Of a DNA stretch of 64,000 nucleotides, positions 33,061 to 45,850 are shown piece by piece. Location of the stretch: assembly GCF_000003195.3 (NCBI RefSeq), contig NC_012875.2, positions 32,964,314-33,028,313 of the forward strand. The letters are read 5' to 3'. The notes below the pieces were generated by a model. The model was not told the origin of the DNA and did no database searches. It saw only the letters and a program-made list of their open reading frames with translations. Source of the stretch: Sorghum bicolor. Taxonomy: Eukaryota; Streptophyta; Magnoliopsida; Poales; Poaceae. Each line of letters begins with the position of its first letter. The stretch's first letter is position 1. The position numbers and the translations under genes are program-made.

Positions 33061-36000
33061 ATCGCTGTCCACCAAAGTTCACCAGCAGCTCCGCCGTGCT
33101 CTGCTCTCAAATCTCCACCCTCTAGCTCGCTGCAAAACCCTTCGGTGAGCCCACATTTCCACTTTCCCCAAATCGTGTCGCCAGAACAGTTTTCTCCGAC
33201 GAACTCAATGCTGAGCTCCTCGGAGCCTCTCTTCTTCTCCGGTTTGTCTCTCTGGGTAGCTTAGAACCTTAGCTAACTCCTAAGCGAACCGTCGAGCGCT
33301 CTATCACACTCACCGGCCATGAAAACGGCAGCGCAACGCCACCGTGCTCTCGCTGGAGCACCACCCACACGCGGCCAGGCTCGTCTGAGCCCTCTTCGGC
33401 CGAGCTCTCCACCTAGGAAGCTCCACCGTAACTCACCGTAGTTGTAGGATCCTCAGTTTATGCTCTACCGGCCTGAGAGCACCGGCGTACCGTCGGGCAC
33501 CTCGGCCGAGCCGCCATGATCGACGACGAGTCCACTCTGGTGGCTCCACCGTGGGGTAAGTAGGTCCATTCGACGCGCTTTGGTCTGGGGAACACTCTGG
33601 TGTCCTTGGTTTGGCCAGGAACCTCACCGTCGGCGAGAAGAAATCGCCGGTGGAAGCTTTCCCAGTGCGAGGAAGAAGACACTGACGCGTGGGTCCTGCT
33701 GTCATTGACTCAACGTTTCCCTCCTCTCTTTTATTCAAATCCTAGATTTCTATGCAATTTTGCAAAAATCACATCTCCTGTTCCTAAGCTCCAAAAATTG
33801 TGAAACAAATTTTGTGGCATTCCTTGAGATGGCTAGTTTTTAATAAAAATATAATATGTGCCATGTTTTTGGTGAAAAATAATTGTTATGAATTAATCTT
33901 GTTATTTCCCAGTAAATTCATATCTCTTGGTTTACTCCTCCTATTGCTATGAAATGTTTATGCTATGCTTTGTGTAGTACTAGTGTGCTCTGGTATTTAT
34001 TTCATGATTTTTGAAGTACTGTATCTCTAATATGTAATTTATGTTGGTGTTATTGCTTAAATTCTTGTTTAAATCATAGTAAATGTTGTATGCTTATGCT
34101 GGTGCTCTTCTTTGGTGTCAAGTGTGGTTACGGTAGTAGTATCATGTAAATAATCTGAAATCTTTTGTTTGACACTGTTTAGCCCATGTTTCTTAATTTA
34201 TGTAATAAGCACCTTGTTACCTGTTAATTAGATATCTTAAGTTTGGCATGTGCATTTGTTCTGAAAATTATATGGTGGTGTCTAGGTGCCTTGCGTGTGC
34301 TCCTGTAATGTTTGTAGATTTTTTCTAAGTATTCTTGCCGGTATCTCTTAATTATGCTCTTTTATCGAATTAAATTAATAAAGGCTTCATAATTAAGGAT
34401 TTGGTAGTTAACATGTGGTTTTCTGGTAATCATATATCAGGTTTGTTCTTATGAGTCACTTGTTTGACAAAAAATATGCTTTTGCTATGTTGGCAAATAA
34501 TTAAATAAAGGATAAGTAGCTGTTCTGGACAGCAAGGGAGAAATCTGATTATTGTCTAGTGTTAGCTTCTTTTGTTGGAAGACTTGTCTATACCAAAGTT
34601 GTTTTAAACTTTGTGTTCTAGCTGTAGTTAAAATTTGGGGTCATTTGGCCTAGTAGTTTGAAAGTTATGGCCTTTCCAAGTGAAGTTCCAGAACTAGGTG
34701 TTCTCAGTTTTTATGGGACAGAACCTGGAACTTTGTTTAATTGGCTTGACTAACTTATGAATCTTGCTGAGATGTCTAAAGATGAAATGTAAACAATTTC
34801 ATAAGCTTTCCAGAATGTCTTAACTCATGTCTATTGGATTTATATATCTCCAGTTATGAATTGTTCTGTGGACTGTTTTGCTGATTGTAGTTGCTGTTTA
34901 TTTGTGTAAGTTAGTACATCTTTGTTAGTAGTGGTGGGACTCTTGTGTAAGCTTGTAAAGAAGTTACTCAGTAAATGAGTGTCCTGTGAAGTGTTGTAAC
35001 CATGATCATGTCAAGCATTCACCATTTCCTTGTATGCATACGTTCCTCACTCATTGCGAGCATGCAATAGGTGCACCGGAGACCGCAGCCTCGTTCGAGC
35101 TCGAAAGGGTGAATCCAGAAGGCCCGGAGGTCACTCAGGAGATGGAGGTCCAGCCAGCAAGACCCGAGGGCCTGGAGAGGAAGTTAAGTGCCCTAGTCAC
35201 GAGCCCGCTTCGTTCGTGAAAGGCATGCCCCGGAGCATCTCAAACCTTCCACTTTAATTTCAAAGCATGCTTGAATATGTTATGTCTATTGTTGCATTAC
35301 GTATAGGAGTTGTTATGGAACCCTTGCTACATTACACCTTTCCTTGTCCAGATATCTCACCTTACCCTGGTATAGAGTCAGGATCGAGTAGTAGCTTAGC
35401 CATGCTTTAATCGGTAGAAGTCGGGTGATATCCTGTCACCTATGCGAAATAGGATCTGTTGTTGGATCACGGTTGGCTATATTTGCTATCGTGGGAAAAG
35501 AACCTGGTTAAAATGAGTTAAGCCGGGCGGAGTTTTGAAATGTGGTAGTAACTCTATCTGTGGCAGCTAAGGACCGATCGTTGTACGTCCTCTTCTCATG
35601 TTGAACGCATGCCAGACACTTAGCTGGCCGGATAACTCGTTCCGACTGTGAAGCCTAGTAGTTTGACTCAGGCCGGAAAACCGGCAAGTATAAAGTGTGC
35701 ACTACCGGAGGAAGTGCGGTGTGTGGGAGGCCATTGGCGTAAGACCAAGGGCAGGTGATTTAAAAGTCTTGATCTTCCTGGCAAAGTGGCAGCCCTAGGA
35801 GTGCGGAGCTGATCGGAGCCACGATTCCTGAGTCGTACCAAAGGTGACCCGCTTGCTCTCCGACAGGGGATGCATGGGTGAGTGCTAGGAATAACCCTCC
35901 AGTTGGATAGGAATCGATTCGAATCGCCATCTCTCCCGGATAGTGAGAACTTGACAGAGCAGCGGCAAACATAGCATTCACTAAGTACTTAATGGTTCTT

Positions 36001-36700
36001 TAATGATGATGTTGAGGATAGCAAGAAAGAACATATGTTGAAACTTGATATGGTTATTATTTTTTGTTAATAGTCAAGTGAAGTGCTTAGTCTAGATGCT
36101 AATCTAGTAATAGGCTAATGATAATCGAAATGGTGCTAATAAAAAAATGGGTTACCATCCAACTTAAGCTCTTTTGCAAAACTGTGAGTCAAGCCAGCTC
36201 CACTTTATACTCAGCCTTGCATGATCCTTGTTGTCCTTTATGTGTGGTTAGACGGGTAAGTCTAGCTGAGTACATCCTCGTACTCAGGGTTTATTCCCAC
36301 TTGTTGCAGATGACATCTTCTATGACGGTTTCTGAAAGACCTATCTTCACCCCGCAGGGGATGAGGACTAAACCATTTGGCGTGGTTCCCTAATGACTTC
36401 GTACCTATGATGCTTTCGGTGCATGTGATGAAACCCTGGCTGTAACAAGAACCAGTGATGTGTGTGTGAAAACTATGTTGCTTCCGCTACTTGAACCTGT
36501 GTTGTAATAACTTGAGTAAACTCCGATGTGGTGTTGCTTCATCGACAGTGAATCAACTATGTAACAATCATTGTGTTGTGCTGAACTATTACGATCTTGG
36601 TTCGTTGCAAAGTTGGTTTGAAATCCTTTGTGATTTCAGTTGACTACCGGGATTATATGGGCTCAAGTTTGGAAACTTGATTGCCTGCGCGATCGTTTCT
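33061..36700 (+). repeat. Tekay/Del-like LTR, 3' portion; its start is off the left edge
   Basis: 3.6 kb with no credible gene. It starts GC-rich (33061-33720), becomes AT-rich (33720-34980), then holds a GC block (35080-35220) and a GAGTACATCCTCGTACTCAGGG string (about 36268-36290) that is also found, reversed, in the L1 LTRs. It seems to end near TTTCTACA at about 36700, where broken gag of the Tat element begins. The copia at 1-33060 entered this LTR, so its first part and any target duplication lie outside the window. Solo LTR or full element cannot be told apart here. Confidence 0.55.
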
Positions 36701-37690
36701 ACACTTGAACTCTTATAATTTGGTCGGTTCTGTGACAAAAAGGTACTACAAATACCATATTTTTAATACTCATAACACTAATGATTGCAAAGTTTTTAGA
36801 GATATCATCCAGCAAACTATCAACAAAGGAAAAATTGGGCTGGAGAAAGCTGAAGCTGGTATGGGTATAGAGGACATCCTTTCCCAGCAAATATGGTTTC
36901 TACTTCTTTTCCAAGAGGAAAATTCAAGGTACTCACCTTTTAGAGAGCTAAGGAAGCAAAAGTAGTGGACTATACAAAACAGATATCAGCTACTAAATAT
37001 CAAAAGATGAAGAAAAAGCAAGATCGACAAATTAGTCGATAAGATATTCCAGAAACCTTCAAAAGCGGTGAGATGCACAGACGCCCTACTGTCAAAATTT
37101 TATTAAACAAGTGGCAAAGACAGAAGGAAAAAGAGCAAATGCGTCAAGAAAGAGATCATTGGAGGTATCAAGAAGAATGTGAAAGGAGGAGAGTTCAAGA
37201 AGAAAATGAGTATCATTGGAACTGTCCTTTCTTTCAACATTGCTGGAATGAAGGCTTAAAGTTGCCAACTCTCAATAATTGCCCTAAATGTAGTGATCAG
37301 TATTGGGAGTATCATCAGGCAAAGGTCAACCGCTGACCTGTACATGAAAGATTGAGTTTTGAAAGAACAAGTCAGCGTGTATAAATAGAAAATACTCATG
37401 ATCGGCTTGAGGCAAAAATAGCTGATCATGAAATAGTCAATAAGGAGTATGTTTGGTAGAAAAATCAATGGTGCCCAAATGGACTTACCAAAAGTCAGAA
37501 GAGGAGGGTTCAACGTCTGAGAAATGATGAGTTACATCAAAAGTGACATAAAGTATGGCAACTTAAACAAGCAGTTGACAAAGGCAAGGGTAAGGCACCA
37601 CCTAGGATTTCTACTATTTTTATGTTGCCTGCTGAATTTAGAGCCAATGACGAAGTAGAATCAGATGAAGAGGTAGTTGTGGCTCAATAG
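36701..37690 (+). pseudogene. Tat element Gag remnant
   Basis: Starts inside gag: the frame has KRYYKYH and THNTNDCKVFRDIIQ, the knuckle-like H...CX(n) motif before a helical segment in Tat gag. After stops come a Gln/Glu/Arg-rich coiled stretch (WQRQKEKEQMRQERDHW, about 37100-37170) and a Cys/His cluster (CPFFQHCWNEGLKLP, NNCPKCSDQYWE, about 37220-37310) seen in this family between gag and protease. At least five in-frame stops are present. Confidence 0.75.
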
Positions 37691-38158
37691 ATTTGTCAAG
37701 CAGAAAATGCAACCTTTGAGAAACCTAAAAAGCATCTACATTTGAAGGCATTGTATCTCAAAGGGTTTATTGATGGAAAGCCATTGACCAAGATGCTAGT
37801 CGATGGAGGTGTAGCCGTCAATCTGATGCCATATTCTACATTTAGAAAGCTTGGTAAGAGGACAAAAGACTTATATCCAACCGATATGAGATTGACAGAT
37901 TTCAGTGGCAATATTTCAGTAACCAAAGGCGCTATATGTGTTGAATTGACAGTTGGTAGTAAGAGCTTCCCTACTACTTTCTTTGTGGTTGATGCTGAAG
38001 GCACATATAGTTTGCTTCTAGGAAGACATTGGATCTATGCTAATTGTTGTATACCATCCACTATGTTTCAAAGTTTAATTCAGTGGATCAGGGATGATGT
38101 AGAAGTTGTTTCAGCTGATTCTTCTGTTAGTATCTCTTGTGCAGGAACAGATGAGTAG
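37691..38158 (+). pseudogene. Tat element aspartic protease
   Basis: The frame is open between TAG at 37688-37690 and TAG at 38156-38158. It shows LKGFIDGKPLTKMLVDGGVA with the retropepsin triad as DGG, then NLMPYSTF, TKGAICVELTVG and LLLGRHWI. DGG followed by VNLMPY is typical of Tat proteases. Not expressed as a polyprotein because of the flanking stops. Confidence 0.82.
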
Positions 38159-38426
38159 AATTTTGAAGGCATGGAATGTTTCTCTGGGAAGATATATGAA
38201 GAAGGTATCATTAGAGTGTTTGATGATGATCAACAGCCGATACAAGCAGTCGGCTCTCAAAGTTTTAATTGATGGATTCTTTAGTCGATGAAGATGAAGG
38301 CAAGATGGGCAAAGGACTTATGTCGGCTGATGAGTTGGAAGCAGTAGATATAGGTGATGGTGATAAGTCTAGGCCGACATTTGTGAGTGCTAAGTTAGAT
38401 CCTGAGTACAAACAAAGTTAGTATCC

Positions 38427-39235
38427 TTGTTAAAGGAATATAAAGATTGTTTTGCTTGGGAATATTATGAAATGCCTGGTCTTGATAGAAAGTTAGTTGA
38501 GCATCAGCTACCAATTAAACCTGGGTATACACCTTTTAAACAGGCTCCAAGGATAATTAAGCCCGAGGTAATGGCTGATGTAAAAGCAGAAATCACTCAG
38601 TTACATGAAGCAAAGTTCATTCGGCAATGTCAATATGCTAAATGGATTTGAAGTGTGGTTCCTGTAAATAAGAAAAATGGTAAAGTAAGAGTTTGTATAG
38701 ACTTTAGAGATTTGAATAAAGCTACCCTGATGGATAGTTACCCTATGCCTATTGCTGATTTGATAGTTGATGCAACAACAAGACATAAAGTAATTAGCTT
38801 TATGGATGGTAATGCCAGATATAATTAGATATTCATGGTAGAAGAAGATATTCATAAAACTACTTTTAGGTGTCCTGGTGCATTGGGTTTATATGAGTGG
38901 ATGGTCATGACTTTTGGGCTTAAAAGTGCTGGTGTGACTTATCAGAGAGCAATGAGTTAATCTTTCATGAGTTGATCGACAAAATTATTGAAATTTATAT
39001 AGATGATGTAGTTGTGAAATCCAAGTGTTATCAAGAACATTTAGAAGATCTCAAGAAGGCTCTTATGTGTGCTAGAAAGCATGGATTGAGGTTGCATCCA
39101 CATAAGTGTGCTTTTGGAGTATTAGATGGACAGTTTTTGGGTTTCATGGTACATGAAAAAGGTATTGAAGTTGGACAAAAGAGGTTTGAGGCAATTAGCA
39201 AGATAGTACCACCAACTTCAAAAACTGAGTTCTAA
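38427..39235 (+). pseudogene. Tat element reverse transcriptase
   Basis: Motifs in order: KDCFAWEYYEMPGL, LPIKPGYTPFKQAPR, then after a TGA near 38649 VPVNKKNGKVRVCIDFRDLN, VISFMDGN, a TAG near 38826, KTTFRCPGALGLYEWMVMTF, and the catalytic YIDD at 38996-39007. The aspartates are intact, but at least five stops or shifts interrupt it. The order RT then integrase identifies gypsy. Confidence 0.85.
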
Positions 39236-39827
39236 TCTTTGGTCGGCAAATTCAGCTTTGTTAGGAGGTTTATTTCAAAATTATCAGCCAAAATTTTGCC
39301 GTTCTCTGCATTGTTGAAATTAAAGAGTGATCAAGAATTCAAGTGGGGAAACGAACAACAGAAGGCATTTGAAGAGATCAAGGAGTATATGAAATCTCCA
39401 CCAGTTTTAGTTCCTCCTCAGAAGGGAAAGCCTTTTAAGTTATATGTAGCAGCCAGTGACCATACTATTGGATTGACTTTGATGCAAGAGGAAAAGAAAG
39501 AGTAATCATTTATTTGAGTAGAATATTATTAGATCTAGAAATTAGATATTCTCCCATCGAGAAGATATGTTTGTGTTTATACTTTTCATGTACCAAGCTT
39601 AGGCATTCTTGTTGTCTTCAGAGTGCATGGTGGTTTCCAAGTTTGATGTAATCAAACATATGCTATCTATGCCTATTTTGAGTGGGAGAATTGGTAAGTG
39701 GATTCTTGCATTGTCAGAATTTGATTTAAGGTATGAATCAGCTAAGGCAATTAAAGGTCAAGCTATAGCTGATTTTATTACTCATCATCGAGAAGGGGAA
39801 GTAACATTGTTAGAGTTAACCACTTAG
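39236..39827 (+). pseudogene. Tat element first RNase H
   Basis: Follows RT with FSFVRRFISKLSAKILPF, KWGNEQQKAFEEIKEYM and FKLYVAASDHTIGLTLMQ, the linker and start of gypsy RNase H. Several stops come after 39505. The end (GRIGKWILALSEFDLRYE) precedes the second RNase H. One catalytic Asp of the usual DAS box reads as Ala-Ser, consistent with the degraded dRH known for Tat. Confidence 0.75.
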
Positions 39828-40130
39828 GCTTTGTTCTTTGATGGATCTACTTGTAAACACGGAGGGGTTGTCGGTATTGTGTTGATCTCTCCACAAGGTA
39901 TAAGTTTTGAATATATTGTCCCCATAAAACTGACGTCTACTTATAATCAAGCAGAGTATGAAGCCATTCTTAAAGGTATTCAACTTCTACATGAGGTAAA
40001 GGCTGAGAGTATTGAAATTTTTGGTGATTCATAATTGGTGATTAACCAATTGCTCGGCCTGTATGAGTGCAAGGATGATGTTTTCAAGACATATTATGAA
40101 GAATCCGAGAACTTCTTAAGTCTTTTTCTT
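39828..40130 (+). pseudogene. Tat element second, archaeal-type RNase H
   Basis: FFDGSTCKHGGVVGIVLISP, then NQAEYEAILKGIQLL and IEIFGDS supply the D, E, D residues of an archaeal-type RNase H. A TAA (40032-40034) follows GDS, and LVINQLL continues in frame. A second RNase H between the first and integrase is diagnostic of the Tat lineage. Confidence 0.8.
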
Positions 40131-40276
40131 CTGTGATGATAAAGCATATTCCCAGGAACTAGAATCAAGAAGCTAGTCGGTTAGTTCAAAGTGCTTCTGG
40201 GTATCGGCAAATTGTTGAGATATTAGCCGATGAGTTTGTTGCTGATGAAGATTGGAGGAAGGATCTCATTGAATAT

Positions 40277-41490
40277 TTGAAAAATCCATCACAACAAGTA
40301 TCTAGGAAATTGAGGTACAAAGCTGTTAAATTCGTTCTTCTAGATGAGCAACTGTATCATAGAACAGTTGATGGTGTACTGCTTAAGTGTCTCAACCAAG
40401 AAGAAGCTAAGGTTTTGATGGGAGAGATTCATGAGGGAGTTTGTGATGCTCATCAGTCTACTCATAAGATGAAGTGGATGATTAGAAGAGCAGGTTATTT
40501 TTGGCCGACCATGTTGGAGGATTGTTTCAAATATTATAAAGGATGTCAAGAGTGTCAAAGATTTGGCAATATTCAAAAATCTCCAGCATCGGCTATGAAT
40601 CCTATTGTAAAACCAAGGCCATTTAGATGTTGGGCAATAGATCTAATTTGCCAGATATTTCCATCATCAAGTAAAGGGCATGATTTTGTATTGGTAGCAA
40701 CAGATTATTTTACTAAATGGGTGGAAGCGGTTCCTTTGAAGATAGCATCATCAGCTAATGTGATTGAGTTCATCCGAGAACATATCATTTATAGATTTGC
40801 AGTTCCTCAATCCATTACAACTGATCAAGGGAAGATGTTCACATCTAAAGAGTTTGAAGATTTTGCTGCCAATACAGGTTTTAAGTTAATTAATTCATTA
40901 CCTTATTATTCTCAAGCTAATAGACAAGCAAAGGCTTCTAATTAGATTCTCATTGAGATCATCAAGAAAAAGATCAGAGAAAATCCAAAAAAGTGGCATT
41001 CAGTACTTAGTGAAACTCTCTGGTCTTATAGGATGGCTTGTCATGGATGGACTAAATGTTCACCTTATGAGTTGGTTTATGGACATGAGGCTGTGTTACC
41101 CTAGGAAATTAGTTCGGGATCTCGGAGGATATCGCAGCAGGATAAGTTGATAGCTGATGATTATAAGAACCTTATGTTGGATAATCTGGATGACTTGAAT
41201 TTTTATCGGCTAAAAGCTTTAGAGAATATCACAGCCAATAAAATCAGAATTGCTAAGTTCTATGATTCATTAAAGGTGAGCTAGTTTGGAAGGTGATTTT
41301 ACCGATTGGATCCAAAGATATCAGATTTGGCAAGTGGTCACCTAATTAGGAAGGGCCATATCAGATAACTAGGGTTGCTCTTGGGAATGCTTACTTTTAT
41401 GAAACTTTAGAAGGAGAAGAGTATTCCAGAGCTGTTAATGGAAAATATTTTAAGAAATATTACCCTAGCGTCTGGGTTGATCTACTTTAG
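40277..41490 (+). pseudogene. Tat element integrase, catalytic Glu changed
   Basis: HHCC zinc region (HQSTHKMKWMIRRAGYFWP, CQECQRFG, about 40450-40566), core with WAIDLI and TTDQGKMF for the two Asp residues, then SQANRQAKASN, where the catalytic Glu of the usual QAEASN is Lys and Gly is Arg. After a TAG at 40943-40945 the C-terminal part continues in pieces to GKYFKKYYPSVWVDLL and a TAG at 41488-41490. Dead by stops and by the Glu change. Confidence 0.85.
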
Positions 41491-41908
41491 TCGATCAAGT
41501 TACTCAAATAGGTGCTTTGATAGCCAATACATTAAGTATTGCCTTTAGCATAAAATTCAGAGTATTGGAACATTCAGAATATAGCCGATATAGTAAGTAT
41601 CGCCTTCAGTTTTAAAAGTTAAGGAATTTTGGATAGTTAAGGAGATTAATGTAGTATCAGTTTTGTTCAAATATTCAGAGTCATGGTTTTATAGCTGATA
41701 TCACAGATATCGCCTTTAGCACAAAAAATTAGCGATACAGAGTAGTTTTGCTAATACTGAGTCACATCTAGGTTACCTCGAGGAGCAATATCACAGAGAA
41801 AATAGAAATAGTGATCAGCAAAGCGAAGATAAGATAAACTACCACCAAGGCAGTGTTCTTCATTAATTTATGGAAATTTTTACATTGGTAAAATAAAAAA
41901 CCCTAAAA
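41491..41908 (+). other. Region between convergent pol and antisense gene ends, short repeats
   Basis: No frame. Three imperfect copies of a unit TAGCCGATA...TATCGCCTTYAG start near 41521, 41583 and 41691. On the minus strand, the AATGTAAAAAT and ATAAATTAATG strings (41858-41892) just after the antisense stop could serve as polyadenylation signals. Confidence 0.5.
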
Positions 41909-42596
41909 CTAGTCCTCATCATCGAAGACACGGCTGATGATGTCTGCCAACGATGAGACCAGCGCCATTGCATCGGCACAGGGGGCGAACTCCTCTGCCC
42001 GCTCGTCGAAGTCCTCGTCATTACACTCCTCGATGAAGTCTGGAGAGAGGGACTCCGAAAGCTGGGCTCCATCAAGGAGTTGAGCAACTAGCAATGTGCC
42101 CACTGCTCCTAAGCGGACGCCGTGGAGTGCAATCTCCCGAACGTGGTTGGGCACGTCTTGGAGACGTTCCACCTAGGTCTCCCCGCACGTGTTCACCATC
42201 GCGGTAACGGTAGAGATGGCAGGGGAGAGAGTGTTAAACTATTCCTGCAGTCCTATGATTGAGAAAACAGAAGTGTCAGCAGATTAGTCGATCAACTGAG
42301 AAATGCAGAGGGGATGAACTTACTGATAACTGTAGAATCGAACTCTGCTAATTGTTCCTTGGTTCAGGCCAAAGATCCCTTAGTGTTCTCCACTAGAGCA
42401 TTGAGCTTCTCCTAGAGGCGGTGAGACCTCTTGCACTCCTCGGAGTATAGGTCTTGGGCTACTCTAAGACACTAGAGAAAAATTTGTGCCCGAAGACGGC
42501 ATCGTCGGCGGCATCACCCTCGCCAAGCGGCTCTGAGCCTGCCTGGCTTGCCTCGGCTGCCTGGTTCGCAGCAGCCTCCTCAAAGGCTACTACCAC

Positions 42597-43966
42597 TATT
42601 GATATTTGGTAACGCCATCAGGAAATGATCCACAAGCGCATGGATATAGGTGAGCATTTCACCCGGGAGGTTATCCAGAGTATCGTATTTATATTTTTAC
42701 CACTGGGAGAAAGCGTGCATCTGACTAACCAAATCTATTGCTACTACTCTTTAGGCTACAAACAATGTGATTCGATGTGAGCGATGTATAGAGAAGACTA
42801 CAACCACACTCTCGTTCTAACCTTGGTAAGGATGATCTACTGTTCTATTGGGGAGGCTCACGGAATCTAGACACCATAGAGGATGTTTGACCCGCACCTA
42901 TAAACCCTATCGATCCTTCTAACGGGATGTGGGCTACAAAGGTAACTTGGAAAAGTCACGTTCCTCGCTACTACCACGGTCCAGCTATACAGGGGATATC
43001 TATGAGTACCCTAGCCCAAACACCACGTTTACGCTAGCAATGATTACTCTAAACTCAACCAGAAGAGATTAAAGTAAACTCATAAACCAAAGAACAATAA
43101 GAATAAGAACTTACTAGAATTTAGAAGTCGAAATACTGAAGAATCCTAGGAGCAAGCCTTGGGTTAGGAGAATTGATCCCGCAGGTACAACCTCGGAGTA
43201 GACACCGACAGGCCGGGCTTCCTCCAATCTACACCTCCACTCTATCTCTCTCAATCTAGAAGAACTTAGAAGAACTAATTCTAATCTCACATTGGATGAT
43301 AAGCCCTAATTCTATATAGAGGAAATGTTATCCTTTGAGGGCACCTCTCAACTCTATAATGATGTGTTCTCCTCCAGGGGCCAGAGGCCTTGCTTATATA
43401 GACTCCTCCTTTGTGCTTTTTTGGTTCAGCAGGCGATGTGGTACTAAACTTTCCACCATATCTCATTAAAATGCACATAGGCCTTAATGGACCAAAATCT
43501 GATTTGGGCCCAATTAATCCCGCAGCTCTTTTATGTGGAGTCCTTATTTTATTAATATCTCTTGATTCCAAACTCCAAATATAGCAAATAATATATGCCT
43601 TTCGATCAGGTCGATGAGATCTTTGTAATGGTGTACTCCATTCTGTGATTGGTGCTTGTACTAGGGCGGGCGCCCAAGGGGGGAGGGCGGGCGCCCTGCC
43701 CCTGGGCCTGTTCGGCCTCCCGTTCGTTCTCGTGGCTTCTGGACTCTTCTAGATGATAGAAAATTGCGCGGCACGTTAATATCTCTATGTAAACCCGACG
43801 TGTGGGCCTTTCTTCCATATTTCCTGATAACCCCCTACAGAAATAGACAAACACCAAAACTCGTGGAATTCTGTCAAATAAAACCCTAAGTCTGGGTGTT
43901 GGTTGCATTTGGATCCTTTTCTTTATTCATTTGATGATTATATTTGGTACTTAAGGACCGTGAACA
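42597..43966 (-). repeat. A2 3' LTR
   Basis: In element orientation it starts TGTTCACGGTCC (a C for G change against the other copy). The first 300 or so bases resemble the A1 LTR including the GGGCGCCCGCC block (43662-43700 on plus). The middle is unrelated to A1, and the end again shares short boxes with A1. TATA is at 43394-43400 (minus). Confidence 0.93.
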
Positions 43967-43980
43967 AACTCCCCCAAGCT

Positions 43981-45850
43981 TACCTCTTGCTCGTCCCTGA
44001 GCAAGGATAGACTCAAAAGTTTCTACAGTGGTTTCATGCCTTAAAAGTACACAACGTTCAAGCAAGATCTCATCTCTGAGTTAGAGTAAACTATTAAGAC
44101 TTAAAACTTACTCATTTTACCTTTCACCATGGAGCTTGCAACCATCACTTGTGTCTTGAGCAGTTAAAAGATAGAACGGTCAAGTCAAGCGCCATGTCTC
44201 TTGTTCTTTGATTAACTATAGCTCTGGAGTTTTTTTGCAGATTTTCAAATAAAACTTAGAGATTCCTTGTATGACTCTCTCAAATCTCTCTTTTGTGGTA
44301 TTTCTAGATCCTTTCCAAGGTAGTAGTGGTATATGCCTTCTCTCAAAGTATGTGGTATTTTTGGTATGAGGCATAGTGATATTGCCTTCTCTCTCACCCT
44401 ACTCTAATAAGGTTTTGATATCTGGAGCTCATAGGTGGGAGACAGATAATACATACTTACAAGACATTTATTGCATAGTCAAACCATGGATCCAGAAGAA
44501 CAAGTCAGTAAGTCAAATCAAGATGTGCATGTGTGGCGAGTGAATGGTGTATGGTGATGATGGTGATAACAATGGTGAAAATCTAATTCTACTTTTGCTC
44601 TTTTAAGGGGATACATACCTTTCTTGCACTTTGAAGCTTTTTGAGGAGAATGAGATGCTCTATATTTTCTTTTTCTTTCCTCTCAGGTGGGTATCTTATA
44701 CCCCTAATTCTACTGTCGGACACTTGTCCATTTTTACCTCTCGTCTCACTTTTTTCTTTTCTTTTGAGGCTCCGGGCACTTGCCCCTTTTTATTTCCTCG
44801 TATCCTTTTTTTAGAGCACTCATCTCCTGAAATAATATACCAAGTGGTAGTAACCAAGATAACTCGAGCATTTATTTCACATGGAAAAACAGAAATGTTT
44901 TTGGCTATTCTCTCCTAGATTTGGAGTAGAATACTTTTGGGTGGCTCTGGAGATGGAAATGAGTGGATATATGTGGATGCGTACTTCCGGAGTAGAAGCA
45001 GCATGTGTGAGTGAACGTGCAAGTGAATCTTGATTTTAACCGCATGACAAGCTCCTAAGGGTCTACACAGCTTGACCACACTCAATGCTCATAAGTAGTA
45101 AAAAGTAAATATATGGTTCATAGTCTAGCAAGCATGTATATATGACTGTGGTAGGAATTGAAACTCTCATCATACAGGAACTCATCATGTGTTATTTTAA
45201 AGATTTTCAAAGATAAAATTCTCCAGAATTCTAGCAACTCTAGGAACAGATAAACAGCAGCTCAGCCTTCCCATATCATATCCGTTAACAACTTAGACTT
45301 CAGATCAAGTACTCTTCCCACAAGTTCAGGTTTAGAGCAGGTTTAAATTATAACATTTATGCCTAAACTTGAGAGAGAGCTCAAACTTGAAAACTAGGTA
45401 CATGGCAGAGCAACTATTTATCATATCCATGTAAGAGTTTATCATTTAAGTTCAGTTTGGACTAGGCACTTTATTTATTTATTTATTTAGCAAACTAAGC
45501 AAAGATATATATAAGCACAAAAATTTTATTTGGGTTTTTATGATTATGCATCTATTTTTTCTCTATTATTTGAGTAAAGTATAAATGCGAGTAGAAACAC
45601 TTAGCTGGATAAATGGGGGTGCTCTCCCCCAAGCTGGATTTTGACGTAATTTCTTCTGATGTAGCTAGTAGGTGGCGGAGGTGTATTTGAATGTCGGCAG
45701 CACCCTGACAGCGATTAGGATGTCCTCCGTCTGCTAGTCTTCTTTGATCCTTGAATTCTGTGGAACTCTTGGCACGGCGTTCAGTGTTTTTAAGTCCTCC
45801 GAACAGGACTCCTTGTGTTTTCAGTCGTCCTAGGATTCCAGCGGCGCCTC
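43981..45850 (-). other. A2 3' interior, non-coding
   Basis: About 1.9 kb with no credible frame, matching the reverse complement of A1 9950-12122 (same order of strings such as GATGAGTGCTCT, CACTTGTCC and GTGTGGTCAAGCTG). No envelope or pol trace. Confidence 0.75.

Noticed and set aside
33049..33264. Ser/Pro-rich frame at the start of the Tekay-like LTR
   Set aside because: Starts across the copia/LTR junction, so it cannot be an ancestral gene; no domain.
44631..44918. 95-codon plus-strand frame in A2
   Set aside because: On the strand opposite to the element, no domain, and in a region homologous to the A1 non-coding interior.
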